Assembly: GCF_026745355.1 (NCBI RefSeq)
Contig: NC_079203.1
Span: forward strand, 43,392,077-43,456,076
Length of the DNA stretch: 64,000 nucleotides
Direction of reading: 5' to 3'
Source of the DNA: Beta vulgaris subsp. vulgaris
Lineage: Eukaryota > Streptophyta > Magnoliopsida > Caryophyllales > Amaranthaceae
Shown: piece by piece, positions 1 to 10,275 of the stretch
Layout of the letters: the number at the start of each line of letters is the position of its first letter
Position numbering within the stretch: the stretch's first letter is position 1
The notes under the pieces: model-generated
Told to the model about the DNA's origin: nothing
Database searches by the model: none
What the model saw: only the letters and a program-made list of their open reading frames with translations
Program-made: the position numbers and the translations under genes

Positions 1-2780
1 CAGTCATGAGCATAGTATACCCATTTTTTGATAGAATAAGTATGCTGAGTATTCCATTGTGACATTCGTATTTGGTCCAGCTCATTCTTGATCTTGCACA
101 GATGCTTAATGACCCAACTTGCTCCTGGTGGGGCTTGTCATTCCCACCAATTGTTATTTTTGTCATAAACTGTATGAACCCACCTCATCACCCATAATTC
201 ATCTTTTTTTCTTCCTATATGCAAAACCAATTTTCCAATAGCAATTTTATTCCATTCCTTATACTTCTGAAGCCTAAACCTCCCACCTTGTGATCACACA
301 CATCAGCCCAGTTAATATGTCCTGCTTTCTCCCCAACAACTTCCCGCTCCAAAGAAAATGCCTACAAATTGAGTTTACAGCATCCAAAATTGAACTAGGG
401 AGAATGAATATTTGAGCCCAATAACTATGGATGCTCAATAATACTGAATTAATCAGTTGAGCTCTACCAGCAAGGGATAGTGTCATCTTCTCAAATAAGG
501 CATCACAATCACTGGCTTTCAATTTCTTAGAGTTTATGGGAACCCCAAGATATCTGAAAGGCAAATTTTCATGCTTGAACCTTGAGAACTGCTCAATCCT
601 AGTAATTTCAGCATTATCCATCGCAGTTCTGTAGAAAGCTGACTTGTTACTGTTAGCCTGGAGACTAGAAGTTTCTGTGAACAATCTAAACCCTTGTAAA
701 AAGAAGATAGGCAGAGATAGCCTCCGCTTTACAGAAGAGAAGCAGATCATCTACAAAACACAAATGATTCATCTTCAAATTGTTACAGCCTGTTGAATTT
801 GAACTCTTTTAGATCACCAATGTAGCTTAGAATTCTTGTCAAGTAATCCATACACAGGACAAAGGGGAGACATAGGGTCCCCTTGTCTAAGCCCCTTCTT
901 TGCTGCAATGTGAACTTTGGAGTGGTAATACATTCCGTCACACAATTGATGAAATGTGTTGAAAATTTCAAAGCTTGTAATAAATCTCTCACAAAGTTCC
1001 ATTCTATAGTCATAGGCTTTTTTAAAATCTACCTTCATGAGCATGCCATTAACTTGATTCCTAGTCTTCCCAAATCTCATCACAAGGTCTTGACATAGCA
1101 GAATATTACTTATAATATTCCTGCCAGTAATGAAAGCACCCTGATTTTGAGACACCACCTCTAGAAGCACCTGACTAAGTGTTGAACATATCAACTTAGT
1201 GATGACCTTATAGACAACACAGCAGCAAGCTGTAGGTCTGAAGTCCCCTACAGAGGCAGGGCATTTTACTTTAGGGATCAATGTAATGGGAGTCAAATTG
1301 ATCTCCTTAAGTAATTTATGACTTCTGAAAAAATCTTTGATAGCAGCTATGCCCACAATATTCCAACTCTTCTTGAAAAACCAGCTTGAATAGCCATCTA
1401 TACCTGGTCACTTGTCATCAGGTATAGAAAAAAGAGCTTTTTTTATTCATCGTCACTAAAAACCAAATTCAATCTTCTTGTTGAGCATCAGAAAGGGGTA
1501 CAACCTTTGTCAATTATGGCACTTTCAATCTGCCTTACAGCACCATCACTTCCAAGTAAATCATGATAGAAGTCTAAGAAAGCAGCAGTTACCTCATGAA
1601 AGTTATGATCCCAGGAACCATCTGCTTTTTTTATAGTATTTATTCTGTTCTGCAATCTTCTAGTTCTGATGCTTTGATGGAAAGTTTTGGTATTATCATC
1701 ACCCTCCTTGAGCCATCTGATCTTAGGTTTCTGTCCTAGGAACTGAGCGTAGCTCCTATGAGCAATGTGATATTCCTCTCTGGCCTCCTTGTCAGCACTT
1801 CTTAGATCAAGATCTTCAGGTCTTGGTCTTGTGTATATGCTGTGCTAAGATCATTCTATTATACTTGAGAGAATGATGTTCTGAATCATCACCAAACTGG
1901 GTATTGTTAAGCTTTTTAAATTCTTTTTCCAAGAATTTCAATTTGCTAACAATCTGGAACATTTTAGTTCCTGCAATAGACATTTGCCAGCCTTGAGTTA
2001 CAATGTTGTGGAAGTCCTCAGCTTGACACCACATGTTGAAGAATCTAAAAGGTCTCCCCTTCACTTCAGTGACAAAGGATTTAAGTATCAAAGGACAGTG
2101 ATCATAATCTCCCTCATGAAAAATAATGACCTCGGTATCACACCATTCATTCACCCAGCCATCATTGCCCAAAACTCTATCTAATTTGCAAAACATCCTA
2201 TCAACCCCTTCTTGTTTATTGTTCCATGTGTACAATTGCCCACTAGCTTTCACTTCTTGCATTTGGCAACTGTCCACACACCTTTGCGTATCCACAATTT
2301 CTCTTTCTCCGACTGGTTGACCAATCTTGTCTTCAATGAACATGAGAGCATTGAAGTCTCCTAGGATGATCTAGGGAGAATCATCCTTAGCAAGGCTGAC
2401 TAGATCAGACCACAAAATAGTCCATCTATCATTCAGGCCATATACAAAGGTACATTTGAAAAAAAATCCTCCATTAATCACCTCAACCTCAGTATGTATC
2501 AATTGGCTAGTACACCTAAGAATATTAACATTGAAAGCACTAGGATGCCACCCAAGAATTATTCTACCATTACCATGCCATTCATTATTTGTTGTTAAAC
2601 ACCAACATGGACACACATTTAGATAAATGTTTCCTAATGATGGAGCTTTTATCTTTGTTTCTAGGAAGCTAAACAATCTAATATTGTGAGAAAAGCAGAA
2701 AATTTCTCACTTCACCTTGCTTCTTTATGCTGTTTAGCCCCCTAACATTCCAACTGAAAATGTTATCCATTCATGGTAGG
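1..2780 (-). pseudogene. LINE ORF2 (endonuclease + reverse transcriptase), disrupted and incomplete
   Basis: The N-terminal endonuclease begins near 2750 with the motif WNVRGLNS and continues at 2371-2676 (FLETKIK, TFVYGLNDRW) and 1816-2360 (GDFNALMF, LYTWNNKQ, KLDRVLGN, and YDHCPL in place of the usual SDHCPL). The reverse transcriptase follows at about 814-1356 (ITLIPKV, FRPTACC, AFITGRNI, MKVDFKKAYD, GLRQGDPMSP). The active-site motif FVDDLLLFC lies at about 735-770 and the thumb region at 274-750 (FRYLGVPIN, LAGRAQLINSVLLS). Several frameshifts separate these blocks. The RNase H-like C-terminus would lie left of the window. Confidence 0.85.
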
Positions 2781-3103
2781 GGGCTCTCCCTCCCCCTCAC
2801 CATGTTGGACCCTATCTTGTCTTTCCCCAAGATCATCATCGGCAGCATGTTCATTATCTTCTTCTACCACAGCAAAAGTATTACCAGTAGTCACAGGCAA
2901 CTTCTTGATCATCACCTGAGCTTGCTTCTTTGCCAATTGAAACCATCTGCATCAGTTTGCACTGCTTTCTGCTTAGGTATCCATTTCCTCTGCACCTTAG
3001 ATTGTTGCCTATGCTTACAATTCTCCTTAGTATGACCTACTCCCTTGCATAACTCACAAGAAATAGGTTTTCATTCATGCTTCACATCTTGAGTCATCAA
3101 TAC

Positions 3104-3807
3104 CTATGTTACGTGGACTCAGCTAGGAGTGTCGGATATGGGTACGGATCCGAGTGTCGGGTACGGCAATTCCAAAAATTCAGGACACGGGGACTCTGTC
3201 CGAAATTTGGACACGGGTACGGGTACGCGAAAATAATATTTAATAATATAAAATTTAATAATTAACTAGCTAATTTATATTTTATAATTGTCTATTTATA
3301 ATATATTAATTTAATAGAACAACTTAGCCATAGGCTAAGAAGAAGAAATAATGTTTTAAGAAAAGGAAGTAGGGCAGAAGTAGGAAAGGAGAGAAGGAAA
3401 AGAAAAAAGAAAAGAAAAGAAAAGGGAAAAAGTCACGTGAACTTGTGACAAAAAGAAAAAGAAAAAGAAAAGATGAAAACTGAAGAGACGGAAGTACAGA
3501 ACACGAAGAGATAGAGAGGAGAAGAGGAGAAGACAAGGAAAAGAAGTGAAGACGAAGAGACAAACTTACCAGCGAGTTCGAAGCTCCGGCGGCGTTGGAA
3601 GCTCCGGTCAGCGAGTCAAGGTGAGTTATCGCCTTTTCCTCTTCTCCTCTTCTTCTTTTCTTCTCTTCTCCTCTTCGAACTCTAGGGTTTAGAGCCGCCG
3701 TGTCCGAGTGACCTTTGCCGGATCCGACACGTATTTCGTACCGGTGTCAGTGTCGTGTCGTACCGACACCGGTATATGGCAAAATTTGCCGAGTCCGGGT
3801 AACAGAG
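3104..3807. mobile_element. Non-autonomous hAT-like DNA element inserted in the LINE
   Basis: The 704-bp segment is bounded by imperfect terminal inverted repeats, CTATGTTACGTGGACTC at the left and GAGTCCGGGTAACAGAG at the right (14 of 17 positions match after reversal). It is flanked by an 8-bp target-site duplication ATCAATAC at 3096-3103 and 3808-3815. No transposase is visible. An 8-bp duplication fits hAT-type insertion. GC-rich GGATCCGA/TCGGATCC-type blocks near both ends extend the inverted symmetry. Confidence 0.8.
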
Positions 3808-3862
3808 ATCAATACTCCTTTTTCGTTCTCAAAGGTAATATAATGATTCATGTTAGCTTCTA

Positions 3863-4207
3863 CTCCCTCCGTCCCAAAATATAGTTCCTATTTATATTTT
3901 GGGTGTTCCAAAATATAGTTCCCGTTTCCATATTTAGTTCCACATTTTTTCGTAATTTGTCTAGAAAAACCGTGTCCCATCATTTATTTGCTTCTTGAAT
4001 TTGGTTTTTTTCCTTTGTTTATTCAACTAAAATGTTACAATTAATGCTCTTTCACCAATTATTCTCCGCTCTCTCTCCTAAAATCATCTTTTCCCATACA
4101 ACATTTATTTAAATAAACAAAAAAACTTTACTATCCCTCTTATATTCTACTTGCATAAATTACCGTGAAAAAAGGGAAATGAGAACTATATTTTGGGACG
4201 GAGGGAG
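3863..4207. mobile_element. Stowaway-like MITE (345 bp)
   Basis: Terminal inverted repeats CTCCCTCCGTCCCAAAATAT and its reverse complement (ending TTTTGGGACGGAGGGAG) are flanked by TA on both sides (3861-3862 and 4208-4209), as expected for Tc1/mariner-derived Stowaway elements. A truncated relative lies at 30745-30982 and shares internal blocks such as TTAGTTCCACATTTTT and GCTCTTTCACCAATTAT. It interrupts ORF1 of the older LINE. Confidence 0.9.
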
Positions 4208-5030
4208 TATTATAATTCTTGCAACTAGTTTGCAAAGGCATTTCTCTCCCCGATATTTCAAATTCAGAGCAGGTAATTGTATCCACATGGGTACTGTTTT
4301 TAGGTCTTCCTTCTATATGTTCATCTCAGAATCCCATTTTTTCACAATGAGGGGTTTCTTATCAAAGAACTGAAATCCATCATTCAAGATTGAATCACGT
4401 TGATCAACATTAAAGAATCTAATAATGAAACACCTTTACTAACAGCCACAACTTTCTCTACTCCCTTTTTATCCCAAATTCTTCTCAAGAATCCATCCAT
4501 CACAGGAAATCGAGGATTAGCCCCCAAAACATAACAAACGTCAGAAGAATTTTAATACTCAATTTCATCTTTGACATCATCTAGTTCAATTTTAATGACG
4601 GATTCCTCAGCATTATTGTTCAATGTATCCACGGTGCTGTTCAATGTATCCACCGTGTCAAATTCAGACAATAATTGACGAGAATGATTATTACCGTCAG
4701 CAATGGAATCCATTTGATCTTGCGTTTTTTGCATTATTGATAGCCATTCAAAGAGTGCCGCCTTCTCTTTTCATTGATTCTGCAATTCAATTAATGAACT
4801 CCGAGGTGTTGATGGTTCTTCAATTTCGGGGATTTGAATCATCATTGATGCAATTCCATGAAGCTTTGTTATGGATTTGTGTTTTTGACCAGTTATTGGA
4901 CTCGTAGGTCCCTTCTTCCTCCCTTGAGTATTGTTCTTTCCATTGGATTTCTTCGAATTAGCCTTCGAATTTCCTGCCATGGCGACGCCAAGAGAAAGTT
5001 TTATTATTAATGAACACATTATTTTTTTAT

Positions 5031-6654
5031 TGTTTACTAAGTTCTAAAGCGGTCTTTTATGGGTATGGGGTGTTTTACGGTTATGAATAGTAATTGGTCG
5101 ACAAGTAATGCATGAGTCTCTAAGTTCTAGAGCAAGGTGGCATGGTTGAGACTTTGAGGGAGTATGACTAATACCTGAGGCCAACGAGCAACAGAAATCA
5201 GTGGACCTTTGATATTGGAATTAATTTTCAGTACCACTGTCCATTAACATATGTGAGGACAGACTGCACCCTAAATTCCTTGTTATCTTATTACCTCGTT
5301 ATTTGTCACATAACAAGCAAGTTTAGATTTTTAGTATCAGAAATTACCTCTATTTTAGCTGTTCAAACTATGCAGGCTGGTTAATCAGGTTTGTCTAAAG
5401 GATTCATAGTTTTTTTGTGCACATCTAATTAGACGAAGGTATGTTACATGACTTGTATGCTTTGTGTAATCTTTGCAACAGCGAGATTTTCCAATCGCAA
5501 TATCTGATAACTCTTGAACATAAACTGTAATAATGCGGTTAACAACAATATCCTACATTGCATCAGTTGTTAAATTACCTTTCATACTCTGGAGGAACAC
5601 AATTAGGGAATTGTGCTGAATTTTCTAGACGCACACATGAAGTTTATGACTATAAGACACTAGGATGTTTGGCCTTTAGGGCTCCTTGATGCTAGCTATT
5701 ACAAGTTTTGCTTATAACTTCTTTTTATTGAGAGACTCGACAGAATTAGTTTGATAGATACACCCAACATATTGGTTTCTGCAATAGTTTCATGCTTGAG
5801 CTAGCAAAGAAGATGCATATACTGATGAGATCATGAGATGTGAAAAGCTCACTCTTGTAATCACAAATTTCAAGTTGTATTATTAATATAGGGGTTTTCT
5901 ACCTTATACTACTACTTTGATTTATATGCTTTACCCCAACACATGATATCCTTAAACTTACCACATTTTATGCACTTTGTCCTTAATTAACTCGAAGATA
6001 AATATTTTGACTATAATTTGTAATCTAATGAATTAATCTTGCTTTGCATCCCATTATTAGTAAAACTGTAAACAAGTTAGGGAATTTCATGAAAGATCAC
6101 ACAAATTTTAAAATTTATGACACATAGTCGGCAATCGGGTTCTATACATTGAAAAAGCTAAGCTTAAGAGTATAATGTAGAACTTTTAAAAGACTGGGGT
6201 GTAACACGTTGTGCATTACTGCATATAGCCAATGAACCAACTACTACTACTATGAGAAATATTTCCCTTTGTTCTGCCAGTTGAGAGCTACCTTGAAACA
6301 GAGTTTAGATATTACAACGGCTTATAAACAATCTGCCCAAAAAAGTTAAATATTTGAGTTTTTGTATTTGCAATGTTTTTCATTTTACTCTTGAGTCCAG
6401 TCGTATTGTTTCTTATCTCTCATGTGAAATCAAGATTCAAATCTTGGTCGAAGTTTAATTTCAATGTTATTTGGGGGGGGGGGTTGGGGGGTGCTTGTTG
6501 GGCTTTTTCATGAGGGTTTTGTGTGAAGACATTCTGAGGTAAATTCTGCTTACTATGGGGTTTTTGAAAAGGGTCCCAAAAAAATAAATATATTACTTGT
6601 AATATTGACTTTTTTTATAATATATTCCCGCATACCTCTCTCTTATCACAAGGA
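5031..6654. other. Intergenic, no gene seen
   Basis: AT-rich sequence without a convincing coding region or RNA gene. It contains a G-rich tract at about 6472-6500 and degenerate short inverted matches near 5890-6200 that I could not resolve into an element. Confidence 0.5.
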
Positions 6655-7607
6655 ATCTTGTATTTATCTCTTTTTTTTTTTTTTTTTTTTGATAAGGAAA
6701 GAAAACTAGGAGATGTCTACACAAGAGACACCCCCTAAAGCACCCCATAAGGGTGGTTACAATAAGCTTCAGGTACAGAAATATCGAAGAAAAAGGAACA
6801 CTAAGGAACTCGAGTAAATGCTCCGCCGCGGCATCACACCATCTCCCCAGGCCCAAATCGACGTCGAACCCTTCTCGGGGGGGCAAGACAAACACTACCG
6901 AAAATGAATAAGCTCCCAAATCTTCACAAGATAAGCACAATTACTTGAGGCCACAAGAACAACCACAAAGCTAAACATCTAAATAACAAAAACTAAATAG
7001 AACAGAAAATAAAATAAAAAATAGGAACAAGAACTGAAAACCCATCAAATAAACCCGTTGCGGACAAACCAAGCACCACGAGCACCACTGGCCGAGCCAC
7101 CTTCGCCGAAGATGCCACCGAGCACTAGCAAAAGAAACCCAGTGAACCTCGAGAACAAATGCCAACGAACCAGACGAACGCTTCCCCGCGGTGCAAAGCC
7201 CAACCATTTTTCTAGAGGGAGCTTTCTGGATCATCATCCACCATCGCCTGGGAAGACACGAAGACGAAGACGACGACTTTGATGAAGAGAAGAAAACAGG
7301 CAGAAGAAAGGACTGATTTAGAAGACTGCATTTACTAGATTTCGAAAACAATTTCGGGGCGAAATTGATCGAATTTGACGAAAAAATCTGGAGCTTTGAA
7401 TTTCGCAACTCAACACAAAGACCAAAAACAAGCCATTAATGAAGCGAAAAGACTTGAATATCAATAATAGGACTGAAGATAAATTCTAAGAGGAGAAAAT
7501 ACTTGAAAATTGAATTGGGGGAATTTCTAGGGTTAGGGTTTTATAGAGAGAAGGTAGAGCCTATCTCTCTAGAAAACCCTATCAGCATATCTTGTATTTA
7601 TCTCTTT
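6655..7607 (-). mobile_element. Retroposed non-autonomous element, about 0.9 kb, with 19-bp TSD
   Basis: The body (6674-7588) is flanked by a perfect 19-bp direct repeat ATCTTGTATTTATCTCTTT at 6655-6673 and 7589-7607. On the minus strand it ends in TTATC followed by a poly(A) tail (poly-T at 6671-6690), the same 3' ending as the complete LINE at 13306-19854. It therefore used LINE-type target-primed reverse transcription. It carries no endonuclease or reverse transcriptase; a serine-rich open frame at 6971-7408 on the minus strand has no recognisable domain. It could be an internally deleted LINE, a large SINE-like element or a retrocopy of an unknown transcript. The perfect duplication suggests a recent insertion. 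Confidence 0.75.
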
Positions 7608-7870
7608 ATCTCTTTATTCTCTTATATTGTTGTGTCATATTTCAAAAGTGTAAGTTTTAAAAGACGTAGGAAGTACTATATATCCTCAAAAGCACTGTAT
7701 TCCTTGCTTTTTCTTTTGTTGTTTACACTAATTTTTGTATAGTCTCTCATGCACTAGATTAACCATTAATGTCTTTAGATATACATTAGTAAACTTCTAT
7801 TATATGCACAAGAATGAATTTCACATAATTTAACATGATTTTTATTTATTCTATATATATTCCTTAAATT
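7608..7870. other. Short intergenic stretch
   Basis: AT-rich, no gene or repeat boundary recognised between the retroposed element and the candidate SINE. Confidence 0.4.
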
Positions 7871-7945
7871 GTCACCAAGTAATACTTGGTCTAGTGGTAA
7901 GGTTTGTATCTCACATTTCTTTTCGTTGTGAGATCGAACTCCACT

Positions 7946-8120
7946 CAGTGGCGGATCCAGAAATCTGGGAATAGTTGGTCACACTCTAGGTAGCACGGAA
8001 ACGGATATAGAGACGGTCATATGGGTACAAGGATGGAAAACGTCAAAATTAAAATTTTAAAAATGGGTACGACATAAATTCAGCTAAAAGAAAAAAAACA
8101 ACCAAATCAATGACTTTGAT
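7946..8120 (+). repeat. Direct repeat R1 (copy R2 at 9086-9257)
   Basis: Both copies begin CAGTGGC(G/A)GATCCAG(A/G)AAT and end in CAATGACTTTGAT. They differ by a handful of substitutions and a short A-run. R1 forms the left end of the foldback element and R2 its loop, so a single end-like module was duplicated when the structure formed. Confidence 0.85.
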
Positions 8121-9085
8121 CAGTGGCGGAGCTACACATGGTCCCTATTGGTCACGTGACCAACTATTATTGTGGAAAAAAAATGTAAATTAAAACTCTC
8201 TCTCCTTCACTGACCAAAAAGAAAAATATGGCCCCTTTCTTTCTCTCACGTCTCTTTCTCTTCCTCTCTCCTTCAACCCCAAGTTGTTAACTAAATTCTT
8301 GAATTTTGTTTTACATGAATATCCTTTTTCATTCAAATCTTCAACTAAAATTATCATCTCGTCTTGATCTATCGATTGATACCCGTTTTGCATTTTCAGA
8401 GATAAAAAATTATCATTCAAAACCCTAGAATTTGGGGAAAAACTCTTAACTATGGTGATTGGTGAAGTGAAACTCGATGAAATTCTTCTTCTTTGAATCG
8501 TCCTCTTGAATCTCCTATTTTTCACAGGTTAGGCTTTTCGTTATACGTAATTTTTTTAAAATTAGATGATTTTGATTCGAGAATTCTTGGATTTGTTGTT
8601 GTTTGTTAAATTAATTGATTTGGTTGTTGATTTTATTGAATGAATTGGAGGCCTTATCAAAATTTCAGTTTCATGGATTTAGGGTTCTGCTTTTGCATTA
8701 GATATTTATTGATTTTTTTGGTTAAAGATACTATAATTAAATTGGTCACTATGACTTTTTTTTTTTTGACGGGAACTATGACTTATTTATGTTAGGATGG
8801 AATGAATATGATTTCTCTAAGTTGTTCATTATAAAGTTTTTAACCATCCAATTATGCAGGATTTGCTAAAGAAATGTATATTGGACTCTATATTCAAAGT
8901 TGGTTTTGGGGTTGACTTGAACTGTATTGAGGGATCACTGGATCAGGCAGAGAAGGGGTTGAATTTATGAAGGCTTTTGGTGATGCAAATGCATTAGTTT
9001 ATTGGCGATATGTTGATCCAACCTGGAAGCTTAAGAGAGCCCTTAATATCGGCTCTGAGGCTGCACTAAACAAGAACATCAAAGT
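8121..9085 (+). repeat. Left arm of ~950-bp inverted repeat
   Basis: Starts CAGTGGCGGAGCTACACATG and ends at AACATCAAAGT. It matches the reverse complement of 9250-10197 nearly base for base. I saw scattered substitutions, small A-run differences and one 13-nt block (after TTCTTTGAAT, near 8497-8510) present only in this arm. The outer part looks like a 5' leader plus intron of unknown origin; the inner 226 bp encode a P450 fragment. Confidence 0.9.
8860..9085 (+). pseudogene. Captured CYP704-type cytochrome P450 exon fragment (left arm)
   Basis: After an intron-like stretch ending ATGCAG, about 75 codons resemble an internal exon of CYP704-family P450s: DLLKKCILDSIFKVGFGVDL, then after a frame change MKAFGDANALVYWRYVDPTW and KLKRALNIGSEAALNKNIK. 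Family members carry the same order of IFKVGFGV, KAF, YWRYVD.WKLKR and NIGSEA. One frameshift lies between about 8935 and 8966, and in the first frame a TGA follows. There is no heme-binding region, so no enzyme can be made. CYP704 enzymes are fatty-acid omega-hydroxylases; the CYP704B group acts in pollen-wall lipid synthesis. The exact donor gene cannot be named from this fragment. Confidence 0.75.
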
Positions 9086-9249
9086 CAGTGGCAGATCCAG
9101 GAATTTGGGAATAGTTGGTCACACTCTAGGTAGCACGGAAACGGATATAGAGACGGTCATATGGGTACAGGGATGGAAAACGTCAAAATTAAAATTTTAA
9201 AAATGGGTATGACATAAATTCAGCTAAAAGAAAAACAACCAAATCAATG

Positions 9250-9475
9250 ACTTTGATGTTCTTGTTTAGTGCAGCCTCAGAGCCGATATTAAGGGCTCTC
9301 TTAAGCTTCCAGGTTGGATCAACATATCGCCAATAAACTAATGCATTTGCATCACCAAAAGCCTTCATAAATTCAACCCCTTCTTCGCCTGATCCAGTGA
9401 TCCCTCAATACAGTTCAAGTCAACCCCAAAACCAACTTTGAATATAGAGTCCAATATACATTTCATTAGCAAATC
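9250..9475 (-). pseudogene. Captured CYP704-type P450 exon fragment (right arm)
   Basis: Mirror copy of 8860-9085 with the same acceptor-like CAG at its 5' end (9476-9478 on the minus strand) and the same frame break. It shares the frame change with the left copy, so the lesion predates the inverted duplication. The two copies differ at a few bases, for example GCGAAGAAG here against GCAGAGAAG in the left arm. Confidence 0.75.
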
Positions 9476-10197
9476 CTGCATAATTGGATGGTTAAAAACT
9501 TTATAATGAACAACTTAGAGAAATCATATTCATTCCACCCTAACATAAATAAGTCATAGTTCCCGTCAAAAAAAAAAAGTCATAGTGACCAATTTAATTA
9601 TAGTATCTTTAACCAAAAAATCAATAAATATCTAATGCAAAAGCAGAACCCTAAATCCATGAAACTGAAATTTTGACAAGGCCTCCAATTCATTCAATAA
9701 AATCAACAACCAAATCAATTAATTTAACAAACAACAACAAATCCAAGAATTCTCGAATCAAAATCATCTAATTTTAAAAAAATTACGTATAACGAAAAGC
9801 CTAACCTGTGAAAAATAGGAGATTCAAAGAAGAAGAATTTCGTCGAGTTTCACTTCACCAATCACCATAGTTAAGAGTTTTTCCCCAAATTCTAGGGTTT
9901 TGAATGATAATTTTTTATCTCTGAAAATGCAAAACGGGTATCAATCGGTAGATCAAGACGAGATGATAATTTTAGTTGAAGATTTGAATGAAAAAGGATA
10001 TTCATGTAAAACAAAATTCAAGAATTTTAGTTAACAACTTGGGGTTGAAGGAGAGAGGAAGAGAAAGAGACGTGAGAGAGAGAAAGGGGCCATATTTTTC
10101 TTTTTGGTCAATGAAGGAGAGAGAGTTTTAATTTTTTTTTTTCCAAAATAATAGTTGGTCACGTGACCAATAGGGACCATGTGTAGCTCCGCCACTG
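9250..10197 (-). repeat. Right arm of ~950-bp inverted repeat
   Basis: Reverse complement of the left arm, ending GTGTAGCTCCGCCACTG. The spacer between the arms is only about 165 bp (block R2), so a read-through transcript would fold into a long hairpin. Confidence 0.9.
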
Positions 10198-10275
10198 ACT
10201 CCACTAGTGACGCTTTAGAATTTGATTATGTAGTTCAGTTGTAGCCATTATGTTTTCGGAATCACAAAAAAAAAT

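Larger units (their letters stand above)
2900..4980 (-). pseudogene. LINE ORF1 (gag-like), DUF4283 + CCHC zinc knuckle, disrupted
   Basis: ORF1 most likely starts at the ATG at 4978-4980 (MAGNSKANSKKSNGKN..., a lysine-rich N-terminus). Conceptual translation of 4210-4560 shows the DUF4283 hallmarks: a stretch about pure wild-type positions of the form NPRFPVMDGFLRRIWDK, then FFDKKPLIVKKWD and VPMWIQLPALNLKYRG. Downstream, at about 3010-3060, is a zinc knuckle CELCKGVGHTKENC (C-X2-C-X4-H-X4-C). The two parts are separated by a hAT-like and a Stowaway insertion and by several frame changes and stops (for example after the DDVKDEIEY segment near 4555). In active relatives the protein binds the LINE RNA and packages it with ORF2; here it cannot be made. 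Confidence 0.75.
1..5030 (-). mobile_element. Decayed LINE (L1-type non-LTR retrotransposon), 3' end beyond left edge
   Basis: Read on the minus strand, the segment carries in order an ORF1 with DUF4283-like and zinc-knuckle parts, an apurinic endonuclease and a reverse transcriptase, which is the layout of plant L1-type LINEs. The 5' boundary near 5030 is approximate, because no target-site duplication is available when the 3' end lies outside the window. ORF1 is interrupted by two later insertions (3104-3807 and 3863-4207), and both ORFs carry stops and frameshifts, so the copy is dead. It differs from the LINE at 13306-19854: this one has a zinc knuckle where that one has an RRM. Confidence 0.85.
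7946..10197. mobile_element. hAT-like foldback element carrying a P450 gene fragment in both arms
   Basis: The 2252-bp unit begins CAGTGGCGGATCC and ends GGAGCTACAC-complement CTCCGCCACTG, and is flanked by an 8-bp target-site duplication ACTCCACT (7938-7945 and 10198-10205). Inside, in order, are a 175-bp block R1 (7946-8120), a left arm (8121-9085), a near copy of R1 called R2 (9086-9257), and a right arm (9250-10197) that is the reverse complement of the left arm. There is no transposase, so it would have needed a related autonomous element to move. The 8-bp duplication and CA...TG ends fit the hAT superfamily. Confidence 0.8.
7871..10275 (+). mobile_element. Candidate SINE split by the hAT-like foldback element
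   Basis: Joining 7871-7945 to 10206-10275 gives about 145 bp with an A-box-like block TGGTCTAGTGGTAAGG, a B-box-like block GAGATCGAACTCC and a terminal A-run (10267-10275). That is the plan of a tRNA-derived SINE. AAATTG occurs on both sides (7866-7871 and at the end of the A-run) and may be a short target-site duplication. The two halves are separated exactly by the element at 7946-10197 and its 8-bp duplication. The boxes are imperfect and no second copy is present in the window, so this is inference. Confidence 0.4.

Noticed and set aside
6472..6500. G-run as a G-quadruplex regulatory element
   Set aside because: A single long G-run with little spacing and no nearby gene; could be chance or sequencing slippage.
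6971..7408. 145-codon minus-strand frame as a host gene
   Set aside because: Lies wholly inside the retroposed element with 19-bp duplications; Ser/Trp-rich with no domain.
7878..7945. tRNA gene (A- and B-box-like blocks)
   Set aside because: No cloverleaf can be drawn: there is no anticodon arm or acceptor stem, and the unit ends in an A-tail after the split site. A SINE fits better.
8121..10197. Functional P450 gene
   Set aside because: Only one exon fragment with a frame break; no heme-binding Cys region or other P450 motifs.
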